Below, piece by piece: positions 12,281 to 26,116 of a stretch of DNA of 64,000 nt. Position 1 is the stretch's first letter, and each line of letters begins with the position of its first letter. Origin of the DNA: Litoditis marina (lineage: Eukaryota; Nematoda; Chromadorea; Rhabditida; Rhabditidae); the NCBI GenBank assembly GCA_964036275.1, contig OZ038433.1, forward strand, positions 35,931,336 through 35,995,335, in the 5' to 3' direction. The notes beneath the pieces were generated by a model. It was not told the origin of the DNA, did not search any database, and worked only from the letters and a program-made list of their open reading frames with translations. The position numbers were made by a program, and so were the translations under genes.

Positions 12281-15200
12281 TCATGAGAACATATTAGGAA
12301 AAACTGGTTGACTAGCTTGAGCTAGCAAGGACTTAATAAGTTCTTCAGCAAAGTTATTCTTTGGTGGAGACACGGGTGGTTGGGTGACAAAAGATTGCAC
12401 ATCAGGAACGGGAGAGGATACTGTCACATTGGGAAAACCTAGAAGCTGCTGTAAGGCGGCCGTTTGCTGTTGAATCAGGTTATTTTGGAGCAAAAGAGAG
12501 GGATTGATCAAACTGAGAATTTGCTCCGGGGTAAGAATGGGGGGTGCCGCGGTGGTGGGTGGCAGAAAACCTTTGCAGTTGGTCATTGGAGGATAGGATA
12601 TGGGAGCGGGCTGAGGGAGAGAGGACATCATAGAAAGGGCGGGAGCCATGAGTGGAGCACTGCTCAGAGATGTCTGGGTCATGCTCTGAGGCAACGAGGA
12701 CATTCCGTTGAACACGGACGCCTGCGCTACAGGGGCTGGCAGGGACACATGTGGTTGGAGTCGCGGTTGAACTCCGGATGTTGAAGGAACAGGGGCATGC
12801 ATAGAAACGGCTTGGGAAGAACTCGTGGACAGCCCAGTTACTCTACTCGTTGGCTTCTCGCTTGCCTGGAATTGATGAACTTATGAATAGTTTCTCAACC
12901 GTTTTGTGTATATTGTTAGAATTTCATCATGATATTCGTATTATCCTCTCGAACATGAAGGACCGGATTAGTTGCAATAGCATTATCTAGCCAATTGTGA
13001 ACATGGATTATGGCTCAGACACATTATTAATCAGGATAGCAAGAGATCAGATATAATCATTGTTTTACTTCTGCCACTCTAATTGGTCTAGTTCTGATCA
13101 ATTGAATATGTTCACTCACCTCATCTACAAATACTCTCATGGCAGGTATCGTTGGAAGCAGAACATAGCGACCTTTCTTCTGGTTGACATTTGGCGGGGT
13201 CAACTTCGGAATTTCAATGTTATCCTGAACAAGACAATACTCAAGTTGTTGTACAAAAAAACGGTTTGAAACTATGACAAAGTGATCACGTTCACATCAA
13301 CGTGTACCAAAACTCGCGGAATGTGCGATAAAGTGAACAGTTTCTGTAATTATCTCCGGTGACGATTTTATTGGTTCTGCTTGTTACCTCATGGTTGTTT
13401 TAATAAAAAGAAACAAATAGAATTAAAACAGGAGTACATTAAGACTGGAGTTTTCATAAAATCAAATTGTTTTGTTTTCACCTGTGTATAACACAGTTTC
13501 AAAATGCTTACCTTAGCGATGAAGGTGTGCGCTCGTTTACGGGCAACCGGTTTGCTCGGCGATGATGTCACTTCATCATCAATGGTCGGTAGTTTGCCGG
13601 CAGCTGCGAGTCTTTTTGTTTCCGCCGCACATTTTGCCTTCCAAATGTCGTATGACATAACAGTCATTGCACCCAGCGACATACTGCGACCCTCTAGACC
13701 AGATTTTGAACCATTCTGCAAAAGAAGTATGAAACATTTAGCTCAAAAAGAAATTTTCAGCTCAAAGCTCAAAGTAAATTTGTCCAATGTAAAATGTGTA
13801 TGTGAAAGGGATTGACTGGCGCTCTTCTGAGAAGCAATACTGCGTATGAAGCCGAAGTGAACTTTGGCTCTCTTTTTTGTGAAGGGGGAGGAGTCATCCT
13901 TTTATTGGCTTCGCGTATGGACTAGAGTCCAAACATTATGTTACACTTATTATGATCAGAACGGAATTGTGAACAATTCCCCTGGGCACATGATGATGAT
14001 TACAGGAATAATCTGACACTAATTGAAAACTCTGATCAGGGACGAAACCATGTGAATGCATAGGAAAAAAATATTTTCGACCCCTGTTTATAAACTCAAG
14101 AAATCGAAAAAGCACGTTGAGGCAGTTTTCGACATCTCGAGAATAATTCGTGATTCGCATCCGACAAAGACTAGTATGCTAGCAACCTAAAAGATATACT
14201 CCGAAGTCGCACGCAAACACAATTGATCACATTTTGCATGCGTATTAGTATTCAAATTTCTTTAAAAGTATTCTATATTCTATAATTTACCGTTTCGCTA
14301 TCCATGTCTGAGTTGTTTGATGTGGAGCAAGTAGACGTTTTTCGGCTTAGTGCTGAAAAGAATACATTGTCTTTCCGGTTTCGGCGGCAACGAGTATGAA
14401 CTGTTACATTTGGAATGTGAGTAATCAGGACATTGGAGTATATTTGAGTATATTTGCAATTTTTCTAGTTAAATAAGATTAAAATCTACGCATTTCTTAT
14501 ATGAAACAGAAACAATAAAGAGAGCTGCTGGCGATATGGGTGTTTTTTCAAGTATTGTGAGCATATATCATTATTTATCACGTCATCATCTCAGCAATTA
14601 AAAATCTCTTGAGGTACCATTTGCGATAATTGCGGAAATTGAATAATATTCTCATTTCAATGCGTCTTTGTTGGGGGCTTTCGAGAAAAAGTTTTTTCGT
14701 TTTCATCATAAAGTGTATATTTTTTGACGCTCGCCGTTTGTTGATAGTTGAATGGGTCTCGCTCGTATAACAATGCAACGTTTCTTTTGATTTGAGGTCT
14801 AAATGTGCAAAATCGGACCTCTTTGGTCTTTGGTGTTAACTCAGATTAACCATACTTGGAAAACGTGAAGTAGTGACAAAGATATGATATAAATGTTTGA
14901 AATTTCACAATATTGTGGAACGTTGTTCTGTTCTGCTGTTAACTGAGGAAGTAGCAGTAAAATAGTGTCTTTTTGAAGAACACATGCATAGCGATAGGGC
15001 GGACCCGCGACTAGACGAGCGTTCTCTAACCATCTGAACGCTCTCCTCTCTCAGTTGTTATTGTGGAATAGCGCAGTTTTCTGCACTAAAAACATTGAAC
15101 TCAGACCATTCTATTTCTATCGAGGAAGTACGTAGAGAGTCCAACATTTTCGTAGCATAGCTCACGCTGTACTTTGCAAAAGACTCGGATAAAAAGTTGG

Positions 15201-16454
15201 TTTGTTGTGGTGAAGTTTACGTTCTCGAATAGCTACAATTAACAGCAACAGCTACAAAAATTGTACTGCCGCCGAGAGAAAGAGAAACATTTGTGAGACA
15301 TGGCAGAAGTTGCGGCTACGCTGGCGCATGGAACTGACAAACCGATTGATAATCATGTTTTGTGCGTTATTGCTAGTTTCGACTTGCTCTAGCACACAGA
15401 AAACATATGGTCTCAGTGAATTTTGTTCTGGAACTAATTGAACAGCCGGAGTTTGGCTGGTGGGCAGTGTGGTATGACTGAGAAATCGATTGGGTTATCA
15501 TTCGATGACGAATGAAGTGCCTATAGTGCCGAAGATCAAAGATCATATTACTGGTGGAATACATATTCGTGAAAAATGTGCAAAAATCAGCAGTGACAAT
15601 ACTATTTGCGAATTTCATGGTGTTCTAGGCATCTTATGTGCTGAATTCATTGACCAGCAGCATATGTCAACTGCCTAGAACTTTTTTAGGGGAAATGTTC
15701 TTTCGCACTAGACTATGTGGAGTTGTGATTCTTGTTTGATAAATGATGGAAAAAAATTTCCAAAACATCTGTCTTCTTATTAACTGTGTTGTTAATTCTG
15801 CTACGAATACTACAAATGAAATCGAGCAGGGAAAATCATTGTAGGACTATGATCTACAAATCAAGACTCCAAACTCTTATACATAATCGTAGTTAGCCGA
15901 ATTGTCGATCACATACTCATTTGTAAGAAACGGTGTTCACTACTCACTCTCTTCCTCGCTTTGTCTCTGTTTGCCCAGTTCAGCAGCCAACAGCAGCTTT
16001 TCCTTATTTCTCTTGTTGAACGACTTCAGTCTTTTTTGGTTGAGACGCTCACACTGAAAAAAACACAAATTTGTGGATCATTATGCTCATCCTTTTATAA
16101 ACTAATTTGTAATGATTTTCGTGGACCAATTATTTTTGGGGTATTTGATTCTCGGTCTTACGAGTGTTACATGACTATTGCAGCAAATTTTACTACCTCA
16201 AATCTATTGCGAATAACCTGAAAACGCTAGAGAACATTAGTCTGGTCACGTACCGATTTGCAGGTGCACAGAATATAGGGACATCGTGGGGCGTGGTCCT
16301 TCAGAATCGTCTTTTGGCCGTGTCCCTCGCATTTTCGACAGTACAATATGCGTCCGCGCGCGTGACCACTTTCGGTAGGAGATGAGTTCTCGGACTGCAG
16401 GGTTTCTGGAGTCTGATCAGCTGATTCGGGAGTCAGAACACAAAGTGGAGTCAT
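12281..16454 (-). CDS. DM-domain transcription factor (doublesex/MAB-3/DMRT type), complete, about 420 residues
   Basis: Six exons on the - strand: 16454-16254, 16053-15948, 14352-14291, 13715-13512, 13224-13120 and 12865-12281 (TGA). All phases close; 420 residues. The DM zinc module is at about residues 38-90: YCRKC, GHG, KDHAPRCPY, then CTCKSC completed across the first splice, so all zinc-binding Cys and His are present. It continues with a basic helix, RLNQKRLKSFNKRNKEK, lacking the RR common after the last Cys. The rest is rich in Ser, Pro, Gln and Met and looks like an unstructured activation region. DM proteins bind the DNA minor groove and often control sex-specific or neuronal fate. 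I cannot assign an orthologue. The ATG at 16454 directly follows TTGCAG, a possible cis or trans-splice acceptor. Confidence 0.85.
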
Positions 16455-16639
16455 CTGCAACTGACGGTTATGAAATCTATGACGGAAAACTCTCAAAATG
16501 GAAACGATATTCACACGTGCAGAGAATAGTTAGAAAACAAACTGGGAGACCAAGACGACCTAATTCTAAGTTATAGGCCGGAATATCGTAGAGAAAAACC
16601 AATGACATTTTCATTGAGACCTAGGTACAGTAGTAGGAT

Positions 16640-16980
16640 TGTTAATCGAGTAGAAAATTTCGCGTTTTTCGAGTTCGAGTTTTCAGCCTTTCAATAAAAA
16701 CCCAGTTTTCGAGTTTCGAGTTTCGAGTTTGGACGTTAGGTTTTTTGTGACTTTCGCGAGACAAAAAAATAAGATTTTTTTTATTTTATGTCTGGAACAG
16801 CAGAAAAGGTGCTGTGAAACGCTCATTCGTCCATTTTTTCTGACTTGAAACGAGGCGAAACTCGAAACTCGAAAAACTTTCAGAGTTTCGAGTTTTGAGA
16901 GTTTTGAGAGAAGACTTTTCGAATTTGGAAAATTTCGAGTTTCGAGTCGAACTCGAAACTCAAAAATTCGAGTTTGGCTT
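16640..16980. repeat. Low-complexity region built on TTCGAGTT
   Basis: Dozens of TTTCGAG, TTCGAGTT and inverted CTCGAAA copies are packed in 340 bp, with left and right halves in opposite orientation (CGAGTTTCGAG near 16713, CGAAACTCGAAA near 16856). A related short block lies at 58907-58942 inside the channel gene. Confidence 0.8.
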
Positions 16981-17004
16981 TAACAACCACAAGGCGAATT
17001 CTTT

Positions 17005-17210
17005 ATTTAACCGCGTTTTTTGTTAACCGCGCCAGTTAACCGTTAACCAAAAAAATGGTTAACACTTTTGTTAACCACTTGGTAACCGCGAATTTTGCCC
17101 AAAAAACTTAGAAAAAAGGGTTACCAAAGGGTTAACAGAAAAATGGTTAAATGGTTAACTGTAAAAAAAACGGTTAAATGGTTAACGGTTAACTGGCAGG
17201 GTTAACGAAA
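17005..17210. repeat. GTTAACC-rich repeat block
   Basis: About 16 copies of GTTAAC or GGTTAA, in both orientations, alternate with A runs. The motif is a palindrome (GTTAAC), so the block can fold in many registers. It adjoins the TTCGAG block. Confidence 0.8.
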
Positions 17211-20089
17211 TTCGCGATTCCTTGTGGAATTTGCCAACAACCAACCCTATACAGTAGCCAACCCAAAGCTAACAACACTCTCAAAAATACACCCTGCTGT
17301 CGTTCTCCTACTGTAGAATGATAAACGAAAAATCTAAGACTGTGAGGACGTTCTTTTCTGAAAGGTCCAAGAAGCATTTTTATTTTTCGCTAGCAAACAT
17401 AAGGTTTCACAAAGCAAAAATAGTAAAACGCAATTCTTCCACGATTTACATCGAATGATCGAACACCACTTTTTTGCAGCGCCGCTCTGCCCTTGTAAAG
17501 GGACCAACAATTAATATACTTCCGAATGATTTCATCACATTCTGGTAGAGAGTTTAGGGGTATGGTTTCCTCCAAATATTGTTCATGTTTACGAGGGATC
17601 CATTACATAAGGAATATTGGTTCAGTAATAAGCAAAATCATGGAAAACTTCTCACATTCTTTTTCTCATGTCTAGACTGCTGATTTTTTCAGTATTTGTT
17701 CACTATAAATTAGTTATCTCGAATGAAAATGACAATCTAATTCCATTTTCTCACCCTGAATGACGGAAGTAAAATCGTCATACTGCAGCTTGGAAAGGCG
17801 ACAGACGAAAGCTAAATGTTCTCAAAGTACTTAGGGGTTCAATCGCAGAATCGAGAAAGATCAGTTCTGATAAAAGCACATTGCACATGTTCACAATTCA
17901 TCCGACAAATGATTGTGTTCAAAGTTATGTTGCAAAAATAGTTCAGTGTTATTAGATTCGGAGATAACCCAAGATGTGACGCAGTACTCTACGCGCTCTA
18001 ATGAAAATTTTATTCTGGTTAAATGAAAAAAATGTAGTTGTAAACTTGTTAGAGATGGTAGTCTGGCAACTATTTTGATCGTTTTCATCATTGAAACATA
18101 TGATAACGACCGATCAAACGCACAGCAGACCGTGACGTCAAATTTGATTTCTTGATTTGGGTGCGGCAAGAGAAAATGTGAGCTTTGGAGCAAAATTTTT
18201 CTATTTTGTAACTGTTTTTGATTTTTGACATTTAATACTGCGTTAATATGAAAAATGCACCGTTGAAATCAACTCCGGCGTTCACTTTTTTTTAAACTAT
18301 GATTAATGTTCCAGTAATTCCATTGAGAAATATATGATCATGATATTTGTGTGATTATTCAAGGCTTTGATACCTAAAAATAGGCAGAACACGCAGACGC
18401 ACAACCCGCTAAAATGAAGACTGCGGTATACTGTACATCTGCATTCAAGTGCTTTAAGCACATGACTCGTTTCTGCCTTCTGTCCATACCTCCACCTTAT
18501 TGGATGGTGAATCGCGGCAAGTATGCAAAATTTCACTCGAAAAGTACTCGAAAAGTACCAGTACAAGTGATTTCAGAACTCTCTTCGAATATACTAGTTT
18601 GAATTTCCGGACTAGTTAAGTAAACTTAGTGTGTCTTTGACTGCGCATCGTCTTTTTCCACATAGAACATCAATTAGTATTATCATATTTTGCTTGTATT
18701 GGTTCTTGTTTTTCATTATGTGTGTTGCTTGCTGTTGCGAAAATGGCGACGAATCATAGTCACGTTGTGCAGTTAACTGAAAAGGCAAATAACGACACTG
18801 CGCTAAGATCAAACCACCAAAATGAAGCGAACAAAACAAGATGTGGCGGAGAGCGCATGCCTGTGCGAAAAAAATATTCATGACGTTTACATAGCCTAGT
18901 CCTTTTCGTTTTTACGTAAACTCAGCAGAGTTATACTTCTTGAAGGTGACTAACAGATGTACAGAATCGAGTTACACAGTTCTTGAAACACTTATTTATT
19001 CAAAAAATTGATTTCCAGTTTCGAACTTCATACTGTAACAGTCCGCAAGTGTGTAAAACAGAGGGACAATAGGTCCAAATATGAATTGGCGAACTTGTTA
19101 AAAAACTGTTTCTTTGTACAACGAACTGGCTCTCACTTAAAACGATTGTTCCTGGGGGGTTTCCTTTGGTTCAAAAGCAATTTTTACTTGACTGAATAAT
19201 ACAAAAGACATGCTGGTGCGTCACATGTCATGAATCATAGCAATTACATTGGCGTTCCAGATACGAAACATTGTCTCTGCAAAATGCAAAATGTGCAAAA
19301 TATGTCGGGAAAACTGTTTCGAAGTCTGTATGATGAATAAGAACTAAAAACTTGGAATTTCAGGGAGATAACGTGAAAATAAATCCAAAATCTGTTGCAA
19401 GAAATAACAAGATAATTCCGATGTACCTATGATGACGCTTAAAGTACATGAATCAACTTCTCACGTCAATCTTACACTCCGCTAGCTGAATGTCCTAAAG
19501 TGGACCGAAACTAGATGCTCATTGTAAAAATGACATTTTGTCTGTTCCCACGTGTGATCTCTACTTGTAGCGTAACTACTGATGTATCTCGTGGAATCTA
19601 GGTTGGTCTCATGGTAGGTATGGATAACTAGCATTTCAAGAAGTCATACGAACAAACTATGCAGTACGATCATACTGTGATCACTTCAACGATTTATAGT
19701 TGGAAAACAGTGGCTTCCACAAGATGTACTCAAAAGGCACGAGATTGTACACAGATATCATGGGATATGGGTATCTTTCAAAATGACACACATATAAGTG
19801 AAAAAAAGACATTATATGTGGATTATAATGGTTATTTGCACTATTTCGTAAAGAGCCCTACAGTAGTTGCGAATGACTATACATTTGAAGCGGTTGTGTA
19901 CGTGCAGGGTGAAACATTCGGGAGATCCCGCCCCCTCTGGCGTATATTGGTCTCTTGATCTTCGGGTAGCCCGCTCAGTGATGACATTGTGTGTAGCAGA
20001 GTGAATAACGGACACGCGGATGGCGCAGCGAAGAATGGGGTCGCAGAGTCCAATAAGATAACCAAGTAATGTTGGGGTCAACTACTACT
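17211..20089. other. Gene-poor stretch, nothing assigned
   Basis: Only short open frames, up to 100 codons, with no domain and no consistent splice partners. I see no RNA gene. Confidence 0.45.
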
Positions 20090-20227
20090 ATACCCTTAGT
20101 CAATTGCACAGTCACGTGAAACATGTTAAACACAGCAGAACTCAAAAACGTACATGATTTTTCATGATTCTGCATTAGAATGCCAGCTTTACGTGACTAT
20201 TCGTTTTACATCTAGTATTCTAGTATA
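20090..20227. mobile_element. MITE family B, copy 1 (E-box TIR)
   Basis: Left end TATACCCTTAGTCAATTGCA then CAGTCACGTGAAA; right end TTTACGTGACTATTCG then TCTAGTAT. The ends are inverted copies over about 30 bp. The interior (TTAAACACAGCAGAACTC, CATTAGAATGC) is shared with the copies at 35406 and 46300; this one is the most diverged. Confidence 0.8.
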
Positions 20228-20439
20228 GTACGAACCCTGGGTGAGAAGAGAGGACTGAAGGAAACGGAGTGAAGTTCAATTGTTGTTATGAACACTACTA
20301 ATGAACCATCAAAATGATTAGGTACATCCACAAATCGTGTTCAAATACTACTAATTCGGTGGACATAGATTTGAAGTCAACTGTTGTCGCAAACTTGAGA
20401 ATTTAGATAAGGTGAAAGAAATAGGTACATCAACAGATG

Positions 20440-20640
20440 CTATGCGACTGAACTATCACTATCTCGATCAGTATTGTTTGTGCTCTTCGTTGTCGATTCA
20501 ACCATGAACTTATTAATATTCAGCTTATTTTTGAATTCTCGCATGACATTGCCAGTCGGTTTGCAGAACGTTTGGAGAGGATGTGGAAACATGTAGAGTT
20601 GCAATACTATCACAACTACATGACAATACAGTGTCGCCAT
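20440..20640 (-). CDS. Possible small secreted protein, 66 residues, unproven
   Basis: An intact ATG-to-TAG frame starts with a hydrophobic leader (MATLYCHVVVIVLQLYMF) and ends in a Ser, Asp and Thr-rich tail (NTDRDSDSSVA). A TTTATATAG stretch lies about 20 bp upstream of the ATG. It has a single Cys after the leader and resembles no peptide family I know. It may be chance; no introns or homologues in the window support it. Confidence 0.25.
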   Translation of the reverse strand: MATLYCHVVVIVLQLYMFPHPLQTFCKPTGNVMREFKNKLNINKFMVESTTKSTNNTDRDSDSSVA

Positions 20641-23600
20641 GTCGAATAAGTCTATATAAATCTAGTTTTTCGTTTGATTGCGCTCAAATTCCAGGCTAGG
20701 GCTTGATAACATTAGAAATCACAATTTGAGACGTGTTTTGTTCATCCTAGTGTCTATCGAAGTCAGCTGAGTTTTATTTCCTGTTTCACGGCATGCATTA
20801 CGCAAAACAACACCAGACACCAAAGTAACACCTGTGCCCACTGGCTGATAAGTAAACGATAACGAAACGCCCAACTCAAATCTGATTTGTGAAAGACACC
20901 ACACACTATAATGTTGAGTTTCGCACAAATCAGTTCATAATTGTGGTAATTCATTGGAAAATAATTGAACTCTTCGAACCTTTAAAATTGAATGGTCCTG
21001 ATCACTTATCAGTTGCTTGGCCAATACGATAATGATAATACGGTGGCAAGTCCCAAACGAGGTTCAGAATGTAACTGTAGCACCACTGGTGACCGAGAGA
21101 GAAAGATAGCATAGTCAGTGAAACACGGAAGTTCTGGTTAGTTTTATACCAACCGGTTTTTAACTTTAGATATCAAACTACAACTCTCCACATCAATAAA
21201 TTTGATTTTACTGTTTAAAGTTTCTCATAAACAGAGAACTGACTCCTCAGCGGTTGCTTCTTCACTGTACACGTGCAGTTTTCAATTCTGGAATCGGCGT
21301 TTTCTACTACTCATTAGAATGTATAAAGTAATTAGTTCATCTAATGTAAAGTCTGTTCTGATAGTGTTCTGTTCATTTGGCTTTTTGCTCTTCGATAACG
21401 CCATAATTGGCCTCAGTTCTAATCAGGAAAATTCCTGGTTCACATCCTACGTGCTGAACTGAACATTCGATGTTGTTTGACTTTGCGTAGTGCTATCTAA
21501 CAATTGCGCAGTTCGAAAGTCGGACTGTACTTCGCACTTAACCGGACAAACGGTACACTACAATGTACAACTAATGATTTAAATGGGGGGGGGGGTTGGC
21601 CGAATGGACAAAATATTATGGAAGGGATGCCTGAAACAAACTGAGGTATAGTTTTTCACAATTTGAGCTTACGCGATGGATGAGGGACAAGTGTGTGTGT
21701 AACATATATAAGTTGCACACATAATATCCGGTGAAATATAAAAAAAGATCAGAAAAAGGTGAAATTTAGTTCTTGTGTTCTGACGTGGTTTATTTATTTC
21801 ACGTGACTACGTATTTGACTAGCAGTATAGCAGTACATCATTCATTCACGTTGAACGTGACATGCCTGCCTGGAGCAAGGGGTAGACAACCGATACTTTC
21901 TGTTTTCGTCTGTATTCTCAGGATGTGTAAATTGTGAAAATCCCAGTGTTTTACGCAATAAAATTTGAAGAAATTGTCTTAGTACTTGCTTTCGGACCCC
22001 GATGTCGTAAACACCAACGTGAGGGGACCCATTCCGTTTGAACCCTCCCATCTAGTTATTACCTACGTATCCAGCTCATTGTATCCATCTCCACCCTTTC
22101 TGGTATCATTATCTGTCCTAGACGAAAACACAATGAATTGGCTCTCCAAGGGTTATGTTCTGAACACTTGGCCTCTGGCTTTTTAGTGCGACCTAATAGA
22201 GTGCATTTGTTTTCATTAGGATGATGTGTGGTTCGCCAGCTCACGTGCCGAACTGAAACTTTAGAGGCAATCGACTTTGGTCGAGAGAATTTGTACAGCA
22301 TGACTATTGAAACATGAGGATTGTGTTAATTTGGACGTTGTGTGAAGATACTGTAAACTAATAGAGGGAGGCGCACAATAGAACAAAGCATCGCATAAGC
22401 CTGGTCAAACGAAACGAGAGCATACTAAGTATATTTGTTATTGCTGCTTTCGAAACTAGGAACACTTATTCAGCTTTTTTATCAATCATTTGGCAATTGA
22501 GTTCTGCTCCGCGTTTGAGTCCAAAAAGTTCAACTAGAGCGAGAACCTGCAAAACTAGTTGTTCTGTTCATTCAAGGAAATATCGCAACAAACTACTTAA
22601 TTTTAGTATCAAACAAGAATCTTGTGCTGAAGGTACTTGGATCATTCAGCCAACAGGAAGTACAATAGAAGAATGGTATTTTAGATTGGTATTAGTGTTA
22701 ATACTGGTCATACTATTATCAAATGGTGCTAATATGTAATTAAGGTCGGAACGTTCTGGAAGTTACTTGAAGGACTGATAAATACGAATGATATTTCTAC
22801 GGGGTGGAGCGTACGCGTCAGAGATCACAAAATCAGAGTCGGTCCGGGACCAAAATGCGAACTGCCGTATTGCCGTTTCACAGCCAGCGTGTTATCTTTT
22901 GGTGGTTTGAACTCTGGGGCTGAGTAACTGCATGATCGCGCTGTAACCTTCACCATTATGAGAATAAACACTTTCGCACCCTACATTCAGGGAACGAAGA
23001 CTAAGAGAAGACGAGAAACTGAACCTGGAGAAGGAGTACAATCACACAAAGATCTTCTCTAATGGAAAAATTGTATGGATTTGTTTGGTAATCCGAAATA
23101 TAGAACAAAAACCTAAAGAACATTGTTATGGTGAAATCTGAATTTCGTTATAACAGTTATGATAATCAGTGACTGATGTACTCGGTAAAGTGGCTACACT
23201 GATTCAAAACGAATTTTAGACTATCGGAAGGTCGAACTTTCAACTGGAAAATTATGTCCCAGCGACACAAATACATTCTTGTTGAATAATTATAGTTAAT
23301 TCCTCAAAATTTTTATGTTTTCACGTGAATGTCATATGAACGCCTAAACGGAGGATACAGTTTTCTGGACTTATCAAATTAGTAAATTATCTAGAAGTAA
23401 CACAACATGATAGCTATGTTTGAGATTGTACAAACCCTGAGTACACATTAGCGCGATGGGCGACCAATGAGATCAATCCATCATGGTTGTGATCCGCTTA
23501 CTGATTACAAGTTTTCACAAATTTCTATTAGAACGAACTAGTCTAACGTTAAAACAACACCACACAAATGTACATTGTGAACACATTATTTAGTTCGCAA

Positions 23601-24300
23601 TAATTATTCACAAAGAGCAGACTCTACTCTTCTAAGATGAACGATAACGATTTGTTTACACAACGCTATTATCTCATGATACATTCCACATTATATACAA
23701 CGAAAGTTGATCTTTCGATATTTGTTCAGAGAATGTGCGCAAATGTCAATGGTCTCAGGGGTCAAGCACACATGTATACTTTTGGTCACTCCCGCGAGAT
23801 TTTGGTACCGTGTCAACTCGGTTTTGAATGAATATTTTATAGAGAATTTCCGAAAATGTAACAACCTGTGCCAAGGGTAAGAAACCACCTTCGAAAATTT
23901 ATATTGTTGTGACGGAACATGATGAAAACCCGAAATATTCATAGGCACGCTGCCAATTTCTCAGTGTGCATGCTCAGAACGATTAGCTCCAATTTTCCGC
24001 GATTCGCCAGCTACAAAAGCGAAAGAGCATGACGGTCAATGAGGCCTCATACATCTGCGTCTCTCTGACCTGCACACTCTCTCGTCCAGGCCGCTACAGA
24101 AGTGGCTGGCCAATTGGCTGGGAATGGTCTGAGTGGGTGAGAGCTACATGTTTACAGTACTGGATGTGCTTAATATCTCACATATTCTTGTATTCCCCAC
24201 CATAATTGTGTGTTTTGTCAAGTTCACTAGGAGCAACGGTGATCAGAAGACAGTAACAAACCATACATAGCAATTTGTTTACAGTGTAAACGAATTCATG
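20641..24300. other. Gene-poor stretch with an 11-base G run at 21585
   Basis: No open frame over 92 codons and no recognisable exon on either strand. The + frame 22497-22739 and the - frame 22059-22301 have no family features. The end of this stretch contains the diverged repeat at 23985-24140. Confidence 0.45.
23985..24140 (+). repeat. Diverged repeat related to 54400-54570
   Basis: CTGCGTCTCTCTGACCTGCA and the following CACTCTCTCGTC, then GGCCAATTGGCTGGGAATGG, match CTGCGTCTCTTAATCTGCA and TATTTGGCTGAGAATTG at 54480-54550 in the same order and spacing, as does an upstream AATT..CCGCGATTCGCCAG block. Confidence 0.5.
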
Positions 24301-24538
24301 CTATAGTCTGTTTCACGAAACAATAGCCCTCTACAGTAAGATAATAAAACTTTCAAGTGAATTTATCATATCTTGTAGATGTTGTATATAGTTTAAACTG
24401 TGTGATTTAGTTTTCCACTTTGGGTACTACAAGCATACAAAACAGTGAATCTTAAATTTTGTTTGTTGATTAGATAAATGCGTTTGAATTTTTGAAAGAT
24501 TACTGTAGAAAGTCATCGATTGGTGAAACGAACTATAG
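24301..24538. mobile_element. MITE family A, copy 1
   Basis: Left end CTATAGTCTGTTTCACGAAA followed by CTCTACAGTAAG; right end GATTACTGTAGAAAGTCATC and GGTGAAACGAACTATAG. The ends are inverted repeats of about 40 bp, 238 bp apart. Three other copies share these ends. Confidence 0.8.
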
Positions 24539-24802
24539 AAACGAATGCGTTACATAAACTGATGTATAGCATTGAAATGACCTCTAGTTTTCTTTGTTTA
24601 GTGTTCTCTCTCAACCACTCTTGCTCTCCCATAGTTTCCTTTCCTGAATAAAAGCAGCAACACATTGTGTATTTGTTGTGCTGAGTACACATTGTACACG
24701 AGCCCGTGCTGCAAATATGCAATGTTCGATTTCGCACGTACTTGTAAAATTAGTATGGATAGAATAGAATAGAAGAGAATATTTCATGAATCACAACTGA
24801 GT

Positions 24803-24832
24803 TCCAAAGTTGAATACTCCAAAGTTGAATAG
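24803..24832. repeat. 15 bp tandem duplication
   Basis: TCCAAAGTTGAATAC is directly followed by TCCAAAGTTGAATAG. Confidence 0.8.
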
Positions 24833-26116
24833 TATTTTTGTTTCATATTACCCAAGTTTTATCTCCAACAAAAAATATATGAATGATCTGAGAATGCCGC
24901 AAACTAAAAAACCAAACTCTTGTCCAACTTTTGTCGATTCCAATTACACCGGAATAGTTATAATTCGTTCATGTGGCAGTCCTACAGCCGCTCACAAGTG
25001 TTTCGTCAGTTATGTTCACATTCCGTACGAATACGAAACATCTATTTTTATTCAAAACTATATTTTATTTCGAGAAGGGGGTGAATAAATATCCGATTTG
25101 TGGTCAATAGGAATATGTGATCTCTGCAAAAGTGTTCGGAAAGATACATCTACGCCCTGATCCGTAGTTCCACAAATGATGTATGTGGGAGCACGTTTCT
25201 CTTTGTGATACGCGGCGCGAGGTGATAAACGATTATAGACTGGTTCTGCATGCAGCCATAATCCGCTTTCAATCGGAGAAATATAGTTCTTCAGAGAATT
25301 TCATTTTTAAAATGGTCGTATGTCAGAGATCACTCAGATGAAAAAAACGGAATGATGTACATGCCCAGAGATCACATCAATAGACTAACAATAACCGGAT
25401 TTTGTGCATGACAACATTTTAAAATTCATCGAGCTCATGTTGGTAGACTGTAGGAAGGAACATGCCACAGCGTACGTTGATATATACAGTATCCTTTAGC
25501 ATTTACATTGACGAAGACGTCAAAACGGATATTCCCGCTCACATGCAGTGAGACATATTTTCGTTGGTTGCGATTCTGGTCGATAACTCCAAAGCACTCT
25601 AGGCGGTCACCAAGTTTGTAAGCAATACTTATCAGATGTTGTGAAAACGGCAAAAAATTAAAATTTTAAACAACATACAAACTGAAAATATAAAACATAA
25701 AACAACATAAAATGAAAAAAAAAGTGACTTTGGTCACAATCTCTCCGAGGAATGCACAATTCGGGTTCCATCAAACATATTTGCTGCTCTCCACTGAAAG
25801 TGGTGGAAAACATCTCTTCTTTTCAGCTGGCGTCAGAGTCGGAATTCGCGCCCGTACTCAGAAGCGCTCCACCTAAATGATATAATCTCGGATACCGTCA
25901 AATATTTTGATGTGTAACAGTGAATTTCAGCATGTAACGTAAGCGCACAACAAATGAACAGTTCAATTGACATTTCAGATTCAACAGTTTTAGATTCACT
26001 CGATAAAACACTTGAATAAACAGCTCAGTCACTTTATAATAACACGCAACCAATGGTGAACAGTTCTGATGTGTTTCAGGACCACTTTGCTGTTTGCAGT
26101 ACCGAAAACTACTACA

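Noticed and set aside
12464..12784. 106-codon + strand frame
   Set aside because: Antisense shadow of the last DM-gene exon.
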